In this document: in pieces, positions 1 through 8,361 of the stretch
Numbering within the stretch: the first letter of the stretch is position 1
Layout of the letters: the number at the start of each line of letters is the position of its first letter
From: Lachnospiraceae bacterium
Lineage (GTDB): Bacteria; Bacillota; Clostridia; Lachnospirales; Lachnospiraceae
Length of the DNA: 64,000 nt
Reading direction: 5' to 3'
NCBI GenBank assembly: GCA_017962105.1
Contig: JAGCVY010000094.1
Location: forward strand, 1 to 64,000
Notes under the pieces: generated by a model
What the model saw: the letters and a program-made list of their open reading frames with translations, nothing else
What the model was told of the DNA's origin: nothing
Database searches by the model: none
Program-made: the position numbers and the translations under genes

Positions 1-1500
1 CAGTCGGTTACGCTCCGCATCATCAGCGACCGTGAAAACGAGATCGCGGAGTTTGCACAGAGAGAATTCTGGACCATCGAAGGAAAATTCTTCGACGGCG
101 TTCACAAGGAGCCGATCACCGCGGTATATACCATCGACGGTCACCGTGCCGAACTGGCCTCCGGGGAGGATGCACAAAAGATCATCAAGGCGGTCAACAA
201 CTCCGTCTTCAGCCTGACGGATCGGAAGGTCAGCGAGCGGAGACAGAAGGCGCCTCTGCCGTATACGACCAGTACGCTGCAGCAGGACGCTTCCCGCAAA
301 TTGAATTACAGTACGCAGAAGACCATGCGCGTTGCGCAGCAGTTATACGAAGGCGTAGAGATCAAGGGCCACGGAAGCATCGGTCTGATCACTTATCTCC
401 GAACCGACTCCACCCGTGTCAGCGAGGAGGCTGCCGGCGCTGCTGCAGCTTTCATCAAGGAGCGCTACGGGGAGGAATACCTCGGCGCCGACCGCTCCGA
501 GACATCTTCCGGAAAGAAGATCCAGGATGCACACGAGGCAATCCGTCCCACCTATATCGATATCACGCCGGCTTCCGTGAAGGATCAGCTTCCGAACGAA
601 CAGTACCGCCTGTACCAGTTGATCTGGAAGCGTTTCATTGCCAGCCGGATGGCTGACTGTGTCTCCAGCGTCACGACATTTACCATCGGAAACGGAAGCC
701 ATACCTTCGCGGCAAGCGCAACCAAGACGGTGTTCGAGGGCTACCGCAACGTTTATTCCGATTCCGAGGATGAGACAAACAACGAGAAAAGCGCCCGCTA
801 TGTGCCGGAGACCGGCGCGAAGTTCGAGCGCGCCGAAGTGGAAGGGGAGCAGCATTTTACACAGCCGCCCGCCCATTATACCGAGGCGAGCCTTGTCCGG
901 ACGATGGAGGAACTGGGGATCGGACGTCCGAGTACCTATGCGCCTACCATAACCACGCTTCTCACGAGACATTATATCGCGAAGGACGGCAAGAGCCTTT
1001 TTGTGACGGAGCTCGGCGAAGCGGTCAACGAAATGATGAAGAAGGCGTTCCCCTCCATTGTTGCGGTGGATTTCACGGCCAACATGGAGCTTCTGCTCGA
1101 CGGCGTCGAGGAGGGAAGCGTAAACTGGAAGAATATCATCCGGAATTTCTATCCGGATCTGACGTCCGCTGTCGCAGATGCCCAGAAGGAACTGACAACG
1201 GTTAAGATTGCCGATGAGGTTTCGGACCAGCCCTGCGATGTATGCGGCCGCATGCTCGTGGTGAAATACGGCCCCCACGGCAAATTCCTGGCATGCCCGG
1301 GATTCCCGGAGTGCCGGTTCACAAAACCCTATGTGGAAAAAACGTCCATCGCCTGCCCGAATTGCGGCAAGGAACTGATCATCCGCCGCACAAAACGGGG
1401 CAAGCGGTATTACAGCTGTTCGGGATATCCGGACTGCGAATATATGTCCTGGCAGGCACCCAAAGGGACATCTGCCGGGGAGAATCCCGCGGATCAATAA
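1..1500 (+). CDS. topA: DNA topoisomerase I, C-terminal part (5' end outside window)
   Basis: Type IA topoisomerase, which relaxes negative supercoils through a transient tyrosine-DNA link. The frame is open from base 1, so the gene starts upstream; the TTG at 301 is internal and not the start. Visible are the conserved run LPYTTSTLQQDASRKL and the active-site context GLITYLRTDS, with the catalytic Tyr codon at 394-396. The C-terminus carries two topoisomerase zinc fingers (CDVC...CPGFPEC and CPNC...CSGYPDC), the usual single-strand-binding tail of Firmicutes TopA. The fused aroB-aroA gene follows after 34 bp. The topA-codY order is normal in Clostridia, but a shikimate-type fusion between them is less usual. 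Identification is secure; only the N-terminal TOPRIM part is missing. Confidence 0.97.
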   Translation, partial: QSVTLRIISDRENEIAEFAQREFWTIEGKFFDGVHKEPITAVYTIDGHRAELASGEDAQKIIKAVNNSVFSLTDRKVSERRQKAPLPYTTSTLQQDASRKLNYSTQKTMRVAQQLYEGVEIKGHGSIGLITYLRTDSTRVSEEAAGAAAAFIKERYGEEYLGADRSETSSGKKIQDAHEAIRPTYIDITPASVKDQLPNEQYRLYQLIWKRFIASRMADCVSSVTTFTIGNGSHTFAASATKTVFEGYRNVYSDSEDETNNEKSARYVPETGAKFERAEVEGEQHFTQPPAHYTEASLVRTMEELGIGRPSTYAPTITTLLTRHYIAKDGKSLFVTELGEAVNEMMKKAFPSIVAVDFTANMELLLDGVEEGSVNWKNIIRNFYPDLTSAVADAQKELTTVKIADEVSDQPCDVCGRMLVVKYGPHGKFLACPGFPECRFTKPYVEKTSIACPNCGKELIIRRTKRGKRYYSCSGYPDCEYMSWQAPKGTSAGENPADQ

Positions 1501-1534
1501 ATGTATATAGATGTGCGAAGACGGGGCGGTACAC

Positions 1535-3796
1535 ATGGAACAGTTGAGGGTGGCAGGGACTCATCCCTATGACCTCTGGTTCGGTCATGGCGTACTCGGA
1601 AAGCTTTCCCTTCTTTCCGAATTGCGCCCGGACTGCAGGTCGGCATGTTTGGTATGCGATGAGACTGTGGCAGCGTTATATGCCGGGCAGACGGAGCAGG
1701 TGCTCCGGGGGCTCGGATATGCGGTGTCACGCTTTTCGTTTTCGGTGACGGAGGATCCCAGAGGGATTTCCGTGTACGAACGACTGATCGGGCACCTTCA
1801 GGAGACTGCCTTTGACCGTACCGGGATACTGATCGCACTCGGGGATACGGAGGTGCAGCATCTTACAGGATTTACTGCCGCAACCGCGTCGGAAAATGTC
1901 TCCTGGGTATCGGTACCGACAACGCTCTCGGGCATGATCGCGCCGCGGACAAGCGAGCGGTACAGCCTTCGCATCAACGGACGTGAAAACGCTGCGGGCG
2001 TAACGCATGCACCCGTATTGACTCTCTGTGACATGGATCTGCTCGCCACGCTTCCGGACTCCGGGATCCGCAGCGGATATGCCCAGGTGATCCGGTATTC
2101 CCTCATGGGATTCAACGCGGTCACCGCAAGCCTTCCGAAAATCCGGGACGTACGGCTGCCTGAGGCGGGAAGCTCCGCCGAGCTTCCGTCCGACGAGACT
2201 GTCGCCGCATGTATCCGGGCTTCCGTTTCTTTCCGAAGCGATGAGGGAGAGCCGAAGGAGCCGGGAACCGAGATTGTATTTGCCGACGCTTTTGCAACAG
2301 CGATCGAGGAGTGTTCCGGATTTTCCGTGTCGAGAGGTTATGCGGTTTCCGCAGCCATGGGAATCCTTGCCCAGATGTCCGTACAAACAGGCAGCTGCGA
2401 CCGGAAGAGATACCGGTATCTGGCAACGAGGCTGATGCAGACAGGACTCCCGACAGGCCCGTCCTTTACTGCCGAGGAACTTCGGGATCATATTGCGGAA
2501 ATTGAAAAGAAATACACCCGTATCCGGTTCCTAAAAGATGTGGGGTGCGCCCCGGTAGAGACAGAGGGGATCGGAAAGCGCTTTGCAGAGGCTATGGAGA
2601 CCTGCAGGATCGTCCACGCCGTACCGGTGGGACAGTCGGAAGTGTATCTTCCCTACTCCAAGGAGCTGGTCATCCGCACGGCCTTCGCCTGGTTTTTGGA
2701 CGGCTTTTCCCTCCTGGATGTATCGGAGATGCCGGGAGATGACATCAAGGCTATGGATGCCTGCCTGAGGGCTTTGTTGACAGCGGAAGAGGAGCCTCTC
2801 CGATGCGGCGAGAGCGCAACCGTGCTTCGGTTACTGCTGCCCCTGATCGGTGTTCTGGATATTGAAAATGTAAAGTTCCTTCTCGGGGAGGGATTGTTCC
2901 TTCGGCCGCACGAGGGCTTTCTCAAGCTTCTTCGGGAGCACGGGATGACCGTTACCGTGAACAAGGCCGAACGGGAATTTGTCGTCGGCGGAAAGCTTGT
3001 GCCCGGCGAGTATGTGATCACCGACCGGAATGCCGCAGAGCAGGTGTGCGGACTTCTGTTTATCCTTCCGCTTCTTCACGGAGACAGCACGATCACGATC
3101 CCCGAGGGGCTTCTTCGCAAAAACATCATTCATATGACCATCAATGTCCTTCATATGGCCGGAGTCAATGTGTTTGTGACTCCGGAGGGATACTCCGTTC
3201 CCGGGGAACAGCGCTATGACCGTTTCGGCCTTCGCGGATTAACTCCGGAGCGGGACTGGTCCATTGCAGCGGTGTTTAAAACCCTGTCCTATATTACCGG
3301 CGAGGAGATTCCCATCGCGGATCTTCCCGAGGTTTCCCTGCAGGGCGACCGCGTCATTACGGACCTTCTACGGAACCTTCGCGAGGCGTCTTCGGAAGGG
3401 GAGAGCGAACTTCAGATCGATCTCTCCGACGTGCCGAACCTGATCCCGTGCGTTGCGGTTGCAGCATCCCTGACCGAAGGGGTAACAACCACGATCACGG
3501 GACTTGAGGTGCTTTCCGACCGTGAGGGAAATCGGATTCAGAGCATCGCGACGGTTTTGTCCGTGCTCGGTGCGGACATAAGCATCACAACGCTTCCCGG
3601 GGAAGAACAGGCGGGAGAGGTCTATGTCATCCGCGGCCGCAGCGCCCTCGACGGCGGCGTCGTGGACGCTATGGGAGATCATCGGATCGCAATGATGGCA
3701 GCTGTCGCGGCCTGGGGCAGCGAACAGCCTGTGACCGTTACCGGGGCAGACGCCGTAGACCGTTCGTTCCCCGCATTTTTCGATACCATAAACTGA
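1535..3796 (+). CDS. Fused 3-dehydroquinate synthase-like / EPSP synthase-like protein with degenerate active sites
   Basis: The 753-residue protein has an AroB-like half (about 1-350) and an AroA-like half (about 357-753), the same order as the first two modules of fungal AROM. The AroB half keeps the fold signatures (TGFTAAT, VPTTL, LATLP) but has lost key residues. GGGxxGD reads ALGDTEVQ, GGKTG is gone, AEVIKYG reads AQVIRYS, and both metal-binding His motifs (HTFGH, HGEAV) are ADAFA and RGYAV. The AroA half keeps Lys-22 and Arg-27 equivalents (PYSKELVIRTA), the RP motif, DLSDVPNLIP, REGNR and DHRIAM. However, SKS reads SKE, the substrate-binding SSQ reads AAE, and the GESG loop reads GESA. 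The AroB half is therefore probably a pseudoenzyme and the AroA half possibly altered. Start: ATG 1535 gives a typical AroB N-terminus; ATG 1511 is in frame upstream, and neither has a strong ribosome site. Confidence 0.85.
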   Translation: MEQLRVAGTHPYDLWFGHGVLGKLSLLSELRPDCRSACLVCDETVAALYAGQTEQVLRGLGYAVSRFSFSVTEDPRGISVYERLIGHLQETAFDRTGILIALGDTEVQHLTGFTAATASENVSWVSVPTTLSGMIAPRTSERYSLRINGRENAAGVTHAPVLTLCDMDLLATLPDSGIRSGYAQVIRYSLMGFNAVTASLPKIRDVRLPEAGSSAELPSDETVAACIRASVSFRSDEGEPKEPGTEIVFADAFATAIEECSGFSVSRGYAVSAAMGILAQMSVQTGSCDRKRYRYLATRLMQTGLPTGPSFTAEELRDHIAEIEKKYTRIRFLKDVGCAPVETEGIGKRFAEAMETCRIVHAVPVGQSEVYLPYSKELVIRTAFAWFLDGFSLLDVSEMPGDDIKAMDACLRALLTAEEEPLRCGESATVLRLLLPLIGVLDIENVKFLLGEGLFLRPHEGFLKLLREHGMTVTVNKAEREFVVGGKLVPGEYVITDRNAAEQVCGLLFILPLLHGDSTITIPEGLLRKNIIHMTINVLHMAGVNVFVTPEGYSVPGEQRYDRFGLRGLTPERDWSIAAVFKTLSYITGEEIPIADLPEVSLQGDRVITDLLRNLREASSEGESELQIDLSDVPNLIPCVAVAASLTEGVTTTITGLEVLSDREGNRIQSIATVLSVLGADISITTLPGEEQAGEVYVIRGRSALDGGVVDAMGDHRIAMMAAVAAWGSEQPVTVTGADAVDRSFPAFFDTIN

Positions 3797-3823
3797 TACT
3801 ATGTAACTCATACGGAGGATTCC

Positions 3824-4612
3824 ATGAGCGTTATTCTTCTTGATAAAATCCGCAGGATCAACAACCTTCTGCACGACAAATCCAACGCGGAGAAGGTTGT
3901 ATTTTCCGACATCTGTAAAATACTCGGTGAGATCCTGAACGCCAATGTGTTCGTCTTGAGCAAACGGGGGAAAATCCTCGGCGTTTCGCTGCGTTCCGAC
4001 GTTCCGACGCTTCCGAGCCTTCTCCCCGGGGAGGTCGGCCAGTTCTCGGATACCGCCCTCAATGAGCGTCTCTTAAATATTCTTTCCACAAAGGAAAATA
4101 TGAGTATGCCGATGCTCGGGTTTGAGGAGGAACACGCCGCATCCCTGTTCGGGATTGCTTCTCCGATCGATGTCGCGGGAGAACGCCACGGGACGCTTCT
4201 GTTGTTCCGAAGCAAAGAACCCTTTACCATCGACGATATCATCATCAGCGAATATGCGACGACCGTTGTGGGGCTTGAGATCATGCGCTCCGTCAACGAG
4301 GAGTCCGCAGCGGAGGTGAGAAACCGCCAGAACGTCCGCAGCGCGATCAACACCCTGTCCTTCAGCGAGCTTAGCGCCGTCCGTGAGGTTGTGAGCCAGA
4401 TCCGCGGCATCGAGGGAGTGCTGGTGGCGAGCAAGATTGCCGATGAGATCAAGATCACGCGATCGATCATCGTGAACGCTCTCCGCAAACTCGCCAGCGC
4501 GGGCATCATCGAGTCCCGTTCCTCCGGAATGAAGGGAACCTACGTCAAGATCGTGAACCCGTATTTCCTTGACATTCTGGAGAGCAGCGCCGCAGAGCGC
4601 AGGGAATCCTGA
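3824..4612 (+). CDS. codY: GTP-sensing pleiotropic transcriptional regulator CodY
   Basis: Global Firmicutes regulator that binds DNA when GTP and branched-chain amino acids are plentiful, controlling amino-acid, peptide and nitrogen genes. It has 262 residues, the normal size (about 259). An N-terminal GAF domain starts [16 protein letters not shown], and the C-terminal winged helix contains [21 protein letters not shown] followed by [16 protein letters not shown], which is close to textbook. The ATG has a GGAGG site 6 bp upstream. It is followed by a good intrinsic terminator at 4631-4663. Two CodY-box-like sites are present in the window (4678-4692 before rpsB and 37070-37084 before the aminotransferase), so local targets are plausible. 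Confidence 0.97.
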   Translation: MSVILLDKIRRINNLLHDKSNAEKVVFSDICKILGEILNANVFVLSKRGKILGVSLRSDVPTLPSLLPGEVGQFSDTALNERLLNILSTKENMSMPMLGFEEEHAASLFGIASPIDVAGERHGTLLLFRSKEPFTIDDIIISEYATTVVGLEIMRSVNEESAAEVRNRQNVRSAINTLSFSELSAVREVVSQIRGIEGVLVASKIADEIKITRSIIVNALRKLASAGIIESRSSGMKGTYVKIVNPYFLDILESSAAERRES

Positions 4613-4630
4613 AACCGTTTTTGATCAGGG

Positions 4631-4663
4631 GCACGCAGCAGAAGGTATGCGTGCTCTTTTTTT
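4631..4663 (+). terminator. Intrinsic terminator after codY
   Basis: Seven-base-pair stem GCACGCA (4631-4637) / TGCGTGC (4648-4654) with a 10-nt loop, followed directly by TCTTTTTTT. It separates the topA-codY unit from the rpsB promoter. Confidence 0.85.
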
Positions 4664-4677
4664 GCGAAAAAACAATG

Positions 4678-4692
4678 CATTTTCCGAAAAAT
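4678..4692 (+). promoter_or_regulatory. CodY-box-like site upstream of rpsB promoter
   Basis: CATTTTCCGAAAAAT differs from the CodY consensus AATTTTCWGAAAATT at three positions and lies just upstream of the rpsB -35 element. It also contains one copy of the dispersed 9-mer CATTTTCCG, so the resemblance may come from that motif instead. Function is inferred only. Confidence 0.35.
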
Positions 4693-4696
4693 CCGC

Positions 4697-4725
4697 TTGC
4701 AACCTTGAAAGACGTGTGCTATACT
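4697..4725 (+). promoter_or_regulatory. Sigma-A type promoter of rpsB-tsf
   Basis: TTGCAA (4697-4702), 17-bp spacer, TATACT (4720-4725). Transcription would start near 4732, giving a leader of about 95 nt before the rpsB ATG. I could not assign that leader to a known ribosomal-protein leader family. Confidence 0.8.
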
Positions 4726-4826
4726 GCCAAAGTCACGAATCACGCGCTGTCGACGGAAGGCCGGTTCCCTGCGGGGTTTGCCTTTTAGGGGCTGCGCGGA
4801 AGAACAAACCAATTGGAGGTATTATC

Positions 4827-5576
4827 ATGAGTAACGTAATCTCTATGAAACAGCTTCTGGAAGCCGGCGTACATTTCGGTCACCAGACAAGACGTTGGAA
4901 CCCTAAGATGGCTCCGTACATTTATACCGAGAGAAACGGTATCTACATCATCGACCTGCAGAAGTCTGTCGGTAAGGTTGATGAGGCTTACGCAGCGGTG
5001 AAGAACATCGTTACGGACGGCGGCAAGATTCTCTTCGTAGGAACGAAGAAGCAGGCACAGGATTCCATCAAGAGCGAGGCTGAGCGCTGCGGTATGTACT
5101 ATGTAAACGAGCGTTGGCTCGGCGGTATGCTCACCAACTTCAAGACGATCCGCTCCCGTATCGCTCGTCTGAAGGAGATCGAGAAGATGTCCACGGACGG
5201 TACGTTCGACGTACTTCCCAAGAAGGAAGTTATCGGCATCAAGAAGGAGTGGGAGAAGCTTGAGAAGAACCTTGGCGGTATCAAGGAGATGACCAAGATC
5301 CCCGAGGCAATTTTCGTAGTAGATCCGAAGAAGGAACGCATCTGTGTTCAGGAGGCTCATTCCCTTGGCATCACGCTGATCGGTATTGCCGATACGAACT
5401 GCGATCCTGATGAACTTGATTATGTAATCCCGGGCAACGACGACGCTATCCGCGCCGTGAAGTTGATCGTCGGCAAGATGGCTGATGCCGTTATCGAGGC
5501 GAACCAGGGCGAGGAGCTCGTGGACAACAGCGCTGAGGCATCGGAAGAGGCTGCAGAGGAAGTTGCAGAGCAGTAA
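4827..5576 (+). CDS. rpsB: 30S ribosomal protein S2
   Basis: Small-subunit protein S2, 249 residues. The N-terminus [20 protein letters not shown] is characteristic, followed by [19 protein letters not shown] and [14 protein letters not shown]. The acidic, Ala/Glu-rich tail (about 20 residues) is common in clostridial S2. The frame is open further upstream to 4569, but the ATG at 4827 follows TTGGAGGT with proper spacing and matches the family start. The codons are those of a highly expressed gene. tsf follows after 45 bp, the universal rpsB-tsf pair. The transcript starts at the promoter at 4697-4725 and ends at the terminator after tsf. Confidence 0.98.
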   Translation: MSNVISMKQLLEAGVHFGHQTRRWNPKMAPYIYTERNGIYIIDLQKSVGKVDEAYAAVKNIVTDGGKILFVGTKKQAQDSIKSEAERCGMYYVNERWLGGMLTNFKTIRSRIARLKEIEKMSTDGTFDVLPKKEVIGIKKEWEKLEKNLGGIKEMTKIPEAIFVVDPKKERICVQEAHSLGITLIGIADTNCDPDELDYVIPGNDDAIRAVKLIVGKMADAVIEANQGEELVDNSAEASEEAAEEVAEQ

Positions 5577-5621
5577 TTCAGATATAACACAGGGTGAACG
5601 CCCGGATAGGAGAATATAACT

Positions 5622-6551
5622 ATGGCTACAATTACAGCAAGCATGGTGAAGGACCTCCGTGAGACAACCGGTGCCGGAATGATGGACTGCAAGAAGGCGC
5701 TGACCGAGACGGACGGTGATATGGAGAAGGCGGTTGTTTGGCTTCGTGAGAACGGACTTGCCAAGGCTGCCAAGAAGGAGAGCAGAATTGCTGCAGAGGG
5801 TATCTGCGCTGCTTTCGTTACGGATGATTACAAGACCGCAGCAGTTGTCGAGGTTAACTCCGAGACCGACTTCGTTGCGAAGAACGAGAAGTTCCAGGAG
5901 TTTGTTGCAAAGGTTGCTAAGCAGGCTGCTTCCACGGATGCCGCTTGCATCGACTGCTTCCTTGCTGAGCCCTGGTGCGAGGATCCTTCGATTTCCGTTA
6001 AGGAAGCTCAGGCAAACCTTGTTGCGGTTATCGGAGAGAAGCTTTCCATCCGTCGTTTTGAGAAGATTACCGCTGAGGACGGCTTCGTCGTGAGCTACAT
6101 CCACAACGGCGGCAAGCTCGGTATTCTTGTTCAGATGAAGGGTGAGGCTAACGACGCTACCGTTGAGTGCGCAAAGAACATTGCAATGCAGGTTTGCGCA
6201 ATGAAGCCCGCTTACGTTCGCAAGGAGGAGATCTCCGCTGATTTCATCGCTTCCGAGACCGATATCATCACGAAGGAAGCTCTGAAGGAAAATGCCGAGA
6301 GCGCTAAGCCGAAGCCTGAGAACATCGTTATCGAGCGTATCGTTCCCGGCCGTCTTGACAAGGAGCTCAAGGAAATCTGCCTTGTTGACCAGATTTATGT
6401 CAAGGATCAGGAGAAGAAGGTTGCAGCTTACATTGCAAGCGTTTCCAAGGATCTTGACATCGTGAAGTTCGTTCGCTTCGAGACCGGTGAGGGTATGGAG
6501 AAGCGCGAGGAGAACTTTGCAGAGGAAGTTGCAAAGCAGATGGGTATGTAA
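5622..6551 (+). CDS. tsf: Elongation factor Ts
   Basis: Nucleotide-exchange factor that recycles EF-Tu-GDP, 309 residues. The N-terminal UBA-like module ITASMVKDLRETTGAGMMDCKKAL and the exchange motif EVNSETDFVAKNEKFQEFV are both present and intact. The length is at the upper end for Firmicutes and fits a two-subdomain core. The start ATG follows AGGAGAATATAACT. It is the second gene of the rpsB-tsf operon and is closed by a strong terminator 16 bp downstream. Confidence 0.98.
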   Translation: MATITASMVKDLRETTGAGMMDCKKALTETDGDMEKAVVWLRENGLAKAAKKESRIAAEGICAAFVTDDYKTAAVVEVNSETDFVAKNEKFQEFVAKVAKQAASTDAACIDCFLAEPWCEDPSISVKEAQANLVAVIGEKLSIRRFEKITAEDGFVVSYIHNGGKLGILVQMKGEANDATVECAKNIAMQVCAMKPAYVRKEEISADFIASETDIITKEALKENAESAKPKPENIVIERIVPGRLDKELKEICLVDQIYVKDQEKKVAAYIASVSKDLDIVKFVRFETGEGMEKREENFAEEVAKQMGM

Positions 6552-6567
6552 TTCCCGACCAAACCCG

Positions 6568-6597
6568 CGGGGGCGTCATTCGACGCCCCCGTTTTTG
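6568..6597 (+). terminator. Strong intrinsic terminator after tsf
   Basis: Ten-base-pair stem CGGGGGCGTC (6568-6577) / GACGCCCCCG (6582-6591) with the tetraloop ATTC, followed by TTTTTGT. Confidence 0.93.
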
Positions 6598-6605
6598 TAT
6601 TTAAT

Positions 6606-6736
6606 CAATTGTGCAGCGGACGGAAGTTATATGCAGCTGTGCGCGATACTAATTGCCTCGCGTGCGAGAAAAATCGCACGCTGCGACAATTGTTCGCGCC
6701 GCCGTATGCTTTTGTAATCTGACCGCTGCACAATTG
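6606..6736. repeat. 131-bp imperfect palindrome with perfect 14-nt terminal inverted repeats
   Basis: This lies in the 367-bp stretch between tsf and pyrH, which holds no protein gene. The outer arms CAATTGTGCAGCGG (6606-6619) and CCGCTGCACAATTG (6723-6736) are exact reverse complements. The centre is a second perfect hairpin, GCGTGCGA (6660-6667) / TCGCACGC (6674-6681). The DNA between the arms also pairs imperfectly (GCGCGA...AATTG against CAATTG...CGCGC). The whole element is therefore one long symmetric hairpin or cruciform centred near 6671, flanked by AT-rich DNA (TTAAT / TTATAA). It could be a MITE-like remnant or a structured untranslated element; only one copy is seen in this window. 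Confidence 0.7.
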
Positions 6737-6778
6737 TTATAAAAACCACAAATTATCAATACATGAATAAATCAACAC

Positions 6779-6817
6779 AAAAAAACAAAGGCGACTCCCT
6801 TGTCATATACGCCTTTG
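6779..6817 (-). terminator. Terminator-like hairpin oriented to the minus strand
   Basis: CAAAGGCG (6786-6793) pairs with CGCCTTTG (6810-6817). On the minus strand the stem is followed by seven T (A-run at 6779-6785). No + strand U-tract follows. I see no gene on the minus strand that would need it; it may stop antisense transcription from the pyrH region. Confidence 0.5.
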
Positions 6818-6834
6818 CCGGTGTGTATTTGTGG

Positions 6835-6863
6835 TTGATTTGGTCAGATAAGTATGGTAGAAT
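6835..6863 (+). promoter_or_regulatory. Promoter of the pyrH-frr unit
   Basis: TTGATT (6835-6840), 17-bp spacer, TAGAAT (6858-6863), about 50 bp upstream of the chosen pyrH start. Confidence 0.7.
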
Positions 6864-6918
6864 GAGCAATGGAAATGAGAGGGGTAACCCGCGTGATATT
6901 TCCGGAAGGAGCAGAGTT

Positions 6919-7626
6919 GTGGGAAGATACGGAAGAGTGCTTTTGAAATTGAGCGGAGAAGCCCTTGCGGGGGATAAAAAGACCGGATTTGACGAAGCGA
7001 CCTGTATGGAAGTCGCGAAGCAGATTGCAAAGCTGGTTGCGGACGGAACGCAGGTGGCGATCGTCATCGGCGGGGGCAATTTCTGGAGAGGAAGAAGCAG
7101 CGAGACCATCGACCGCACGAAAGCCGATTCCATCGGTATGCTGGCGACGGTCATGAACTGCATTTACATGTCCGAGATCTGCAGGTGCTGCGGAATGGAT
7201 ACGGAGATTTACACTCCCTTTGCATGCGGTACCGTGAGCGAACTGTTCTCCAAGGATAAGGCGGTTGCCGCAATGAAGAAGGGAAGCGTGATCTTCCTTG
7301 CCGGCGGAACCGGACATCCTTATTTTTCGACGGATACGGCTACGGCACTCAGGGCGATCCAGCTTGACTGCGATGCGATCGTCATGGCAAGAGCGGTGGA
7401 CGGCGTGTACGACTCCGATCCGAAGACGAATCCGAATGCAAAGAAGTATACCACGGTGACGTATCAGGAAGTGCTTGATAAGAAACTGAAGGTGCTCGAT
7501 CTCACGGCGACCGTTATGTGCATGGAGAACCGCATTCCGACGCTGGTGTTCTCGCTGAATGAAGAGAACGGTATCGTCAACAATGTGGAAGGTAACAACA
7601 CCGGTACCATTGTTACGGCAGACTGA
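6919..7626 (+). CDS. pyrH: UMP kinase (uridylate kinase)
   Basis: Cytosolic hexameric amino-acid-kinase-fold enzyme that phosphorylates UMP to UDP with ATP. 235 residues starting MGRYGRVLLKLSGEALAG, the family N-terminus. Further marks are VIGGGNFWRGR and the ATP/UMP-binding segment FLAGGTGHPYFSTDTATALRA. The frame is open back to 6763, but the extra 52 residues match nothing in UMP kinases. GTG 6919 has GGAAGGAG eight bases upstream, so I take GTG as the start. frr follows after 91 bp, the normal pyrH-frr pairing. Confidence 0.96.
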   Translation: MGRYGRVLLKLSGEALAGDKKTGFDEATCMEVAKQIAKLVADGTQVAIVIGGGNFWRGRSSETIDRTKADSIGMLATVMNCIYMSEICRCCGMDTEIYTPFACGTVSELFSKDKAVAAMKKGSVIFLAGGTGHPYFSTDTATALRAIQLDCDAIVMARAVDGVYDSDPKTNPNAKKYTTVTYQEVLDKKLKVLDLTATVMCMENRIPTLVFSLNEENGIVNNVEGNNTGTIVTAD

Positions 7627-7717
7627 CGTGCCTCGGGTGATAACAACAATTGCAGATAACCGTTTCGGCGGTTGAAACAATAGACAGGGCGCAGGAGCCC
7701 GGACAGGAGGGTTTACT

Positions 7718-8266
7718 ATGAATGAACTTTTGAAACAATTTGAAGCTACCATGACCAAGACTTTGGATTTCCTGAAGGAAGAGTATGCGAATATCCGCGC
7801 GGGACGTGCGAATCCGCATCTTCTCGACAAGATCCGCGTTGATTACTATGGAACACAGACCAATCTTCAGGGCGTTGCCAACGTATCGGTTCCCGAGGCC
7901 CGCGTGATCGCGATCCAGCCGTGGGAGTCGAAGATGATCAAGGAGATCGAGAAGGCGATCATGGCTTCCGACATCGGGATCACGCCTTCGAACGACGGTA
8001 AGATCATCCGCCTGACATTCCCGGAGCTGACCGAGGAAAGACGTAAGGAACTGGCCAAGGAAGTTAAGAAGAAGGGCGAGGCTGCAAAGGTTGCCATCCG
8101 GAATATCCGCAGGGATGCGAACGATGCGATCAAGAAAGCCGGCAAGGAGATTTCCGAGGACGAGACGAAGAAGATGGAGACGGATGCGCAGAAGATGACG
8201 GATCGCTTCATCGAAGACATCGACAAGGTTGTCGAGGACAAGACGAAGGAGATCATGACCGTCTGA
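7718..8266 (+). CDS. frr: Ribosome recycling factor
   Basis: With EF-G, RRF splits post-termination ribosomes. It has 182 residues, near the standard 185. Hallmarks are RAGRANPHLLDKIRVDYYGT, PEARVIAIQPWE and LTEERRKELAKEVKKKGE, covering both the three-helix bundle and the beta domain. The start ATG lies behind GGAGGG. A hairpin with a short T-run lies 33 bp after the stop. Confidence 0.98.
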   Translation: MNELLKQFEATMTKTLDFLKEEYANIRAGRANPHLLDKIRVDYYGTQTNLQGVANVSVPEARVIAIQPWESKMIKEIEKAIMASDIGITPSNDGKIIRLTFPELTEERRKELAKEVKKKGEAAKVAIRNIRRDANDAIKKAGKEISEDETKKMETDAQKMTDRFIEDIDKVVEDKTKEIMTV

Positions 8267-8298
8267 GTTCGTTCCGTCACGGATGGATCACGGATTGC

Positions 8299-8322
8299 AA
8301 AGGGCGTCACAGACGCCCTTTT
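8299..8322 (+). terminator. Intrinsic terminator after frr
   Basis: Perfect ten-base-pair stem AAAGGGCGTC (8299-8308) / GACGCCCTTT (8312-8321) with a 3-nt loop and a short T-run (four T). Probably partial in strength. Confidence 0.7.
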
Positions 8323-8361
8323 CGTATGGTACAGTAACAGTAAGAAGATTGAGGAAACAGT

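Noticed and set aside
1..300. Start of topA at TTG 301
   Set aside because: The same frame is open to base 1 and encodes conserved topoisomerase sequence, so 301 is internal.
4785..6104. 439-codon - strand frame across rpsB and tsf
   Set aside because: Shadow spanning two ribosome-related genes and their spacer.
6763..6918. 52-residue N-terminal extension of UMP kinase
   Set aside because: It would include the promoter and the ribosome site, and no UMP kinase has such sequence; GTG 6919 fits the family.
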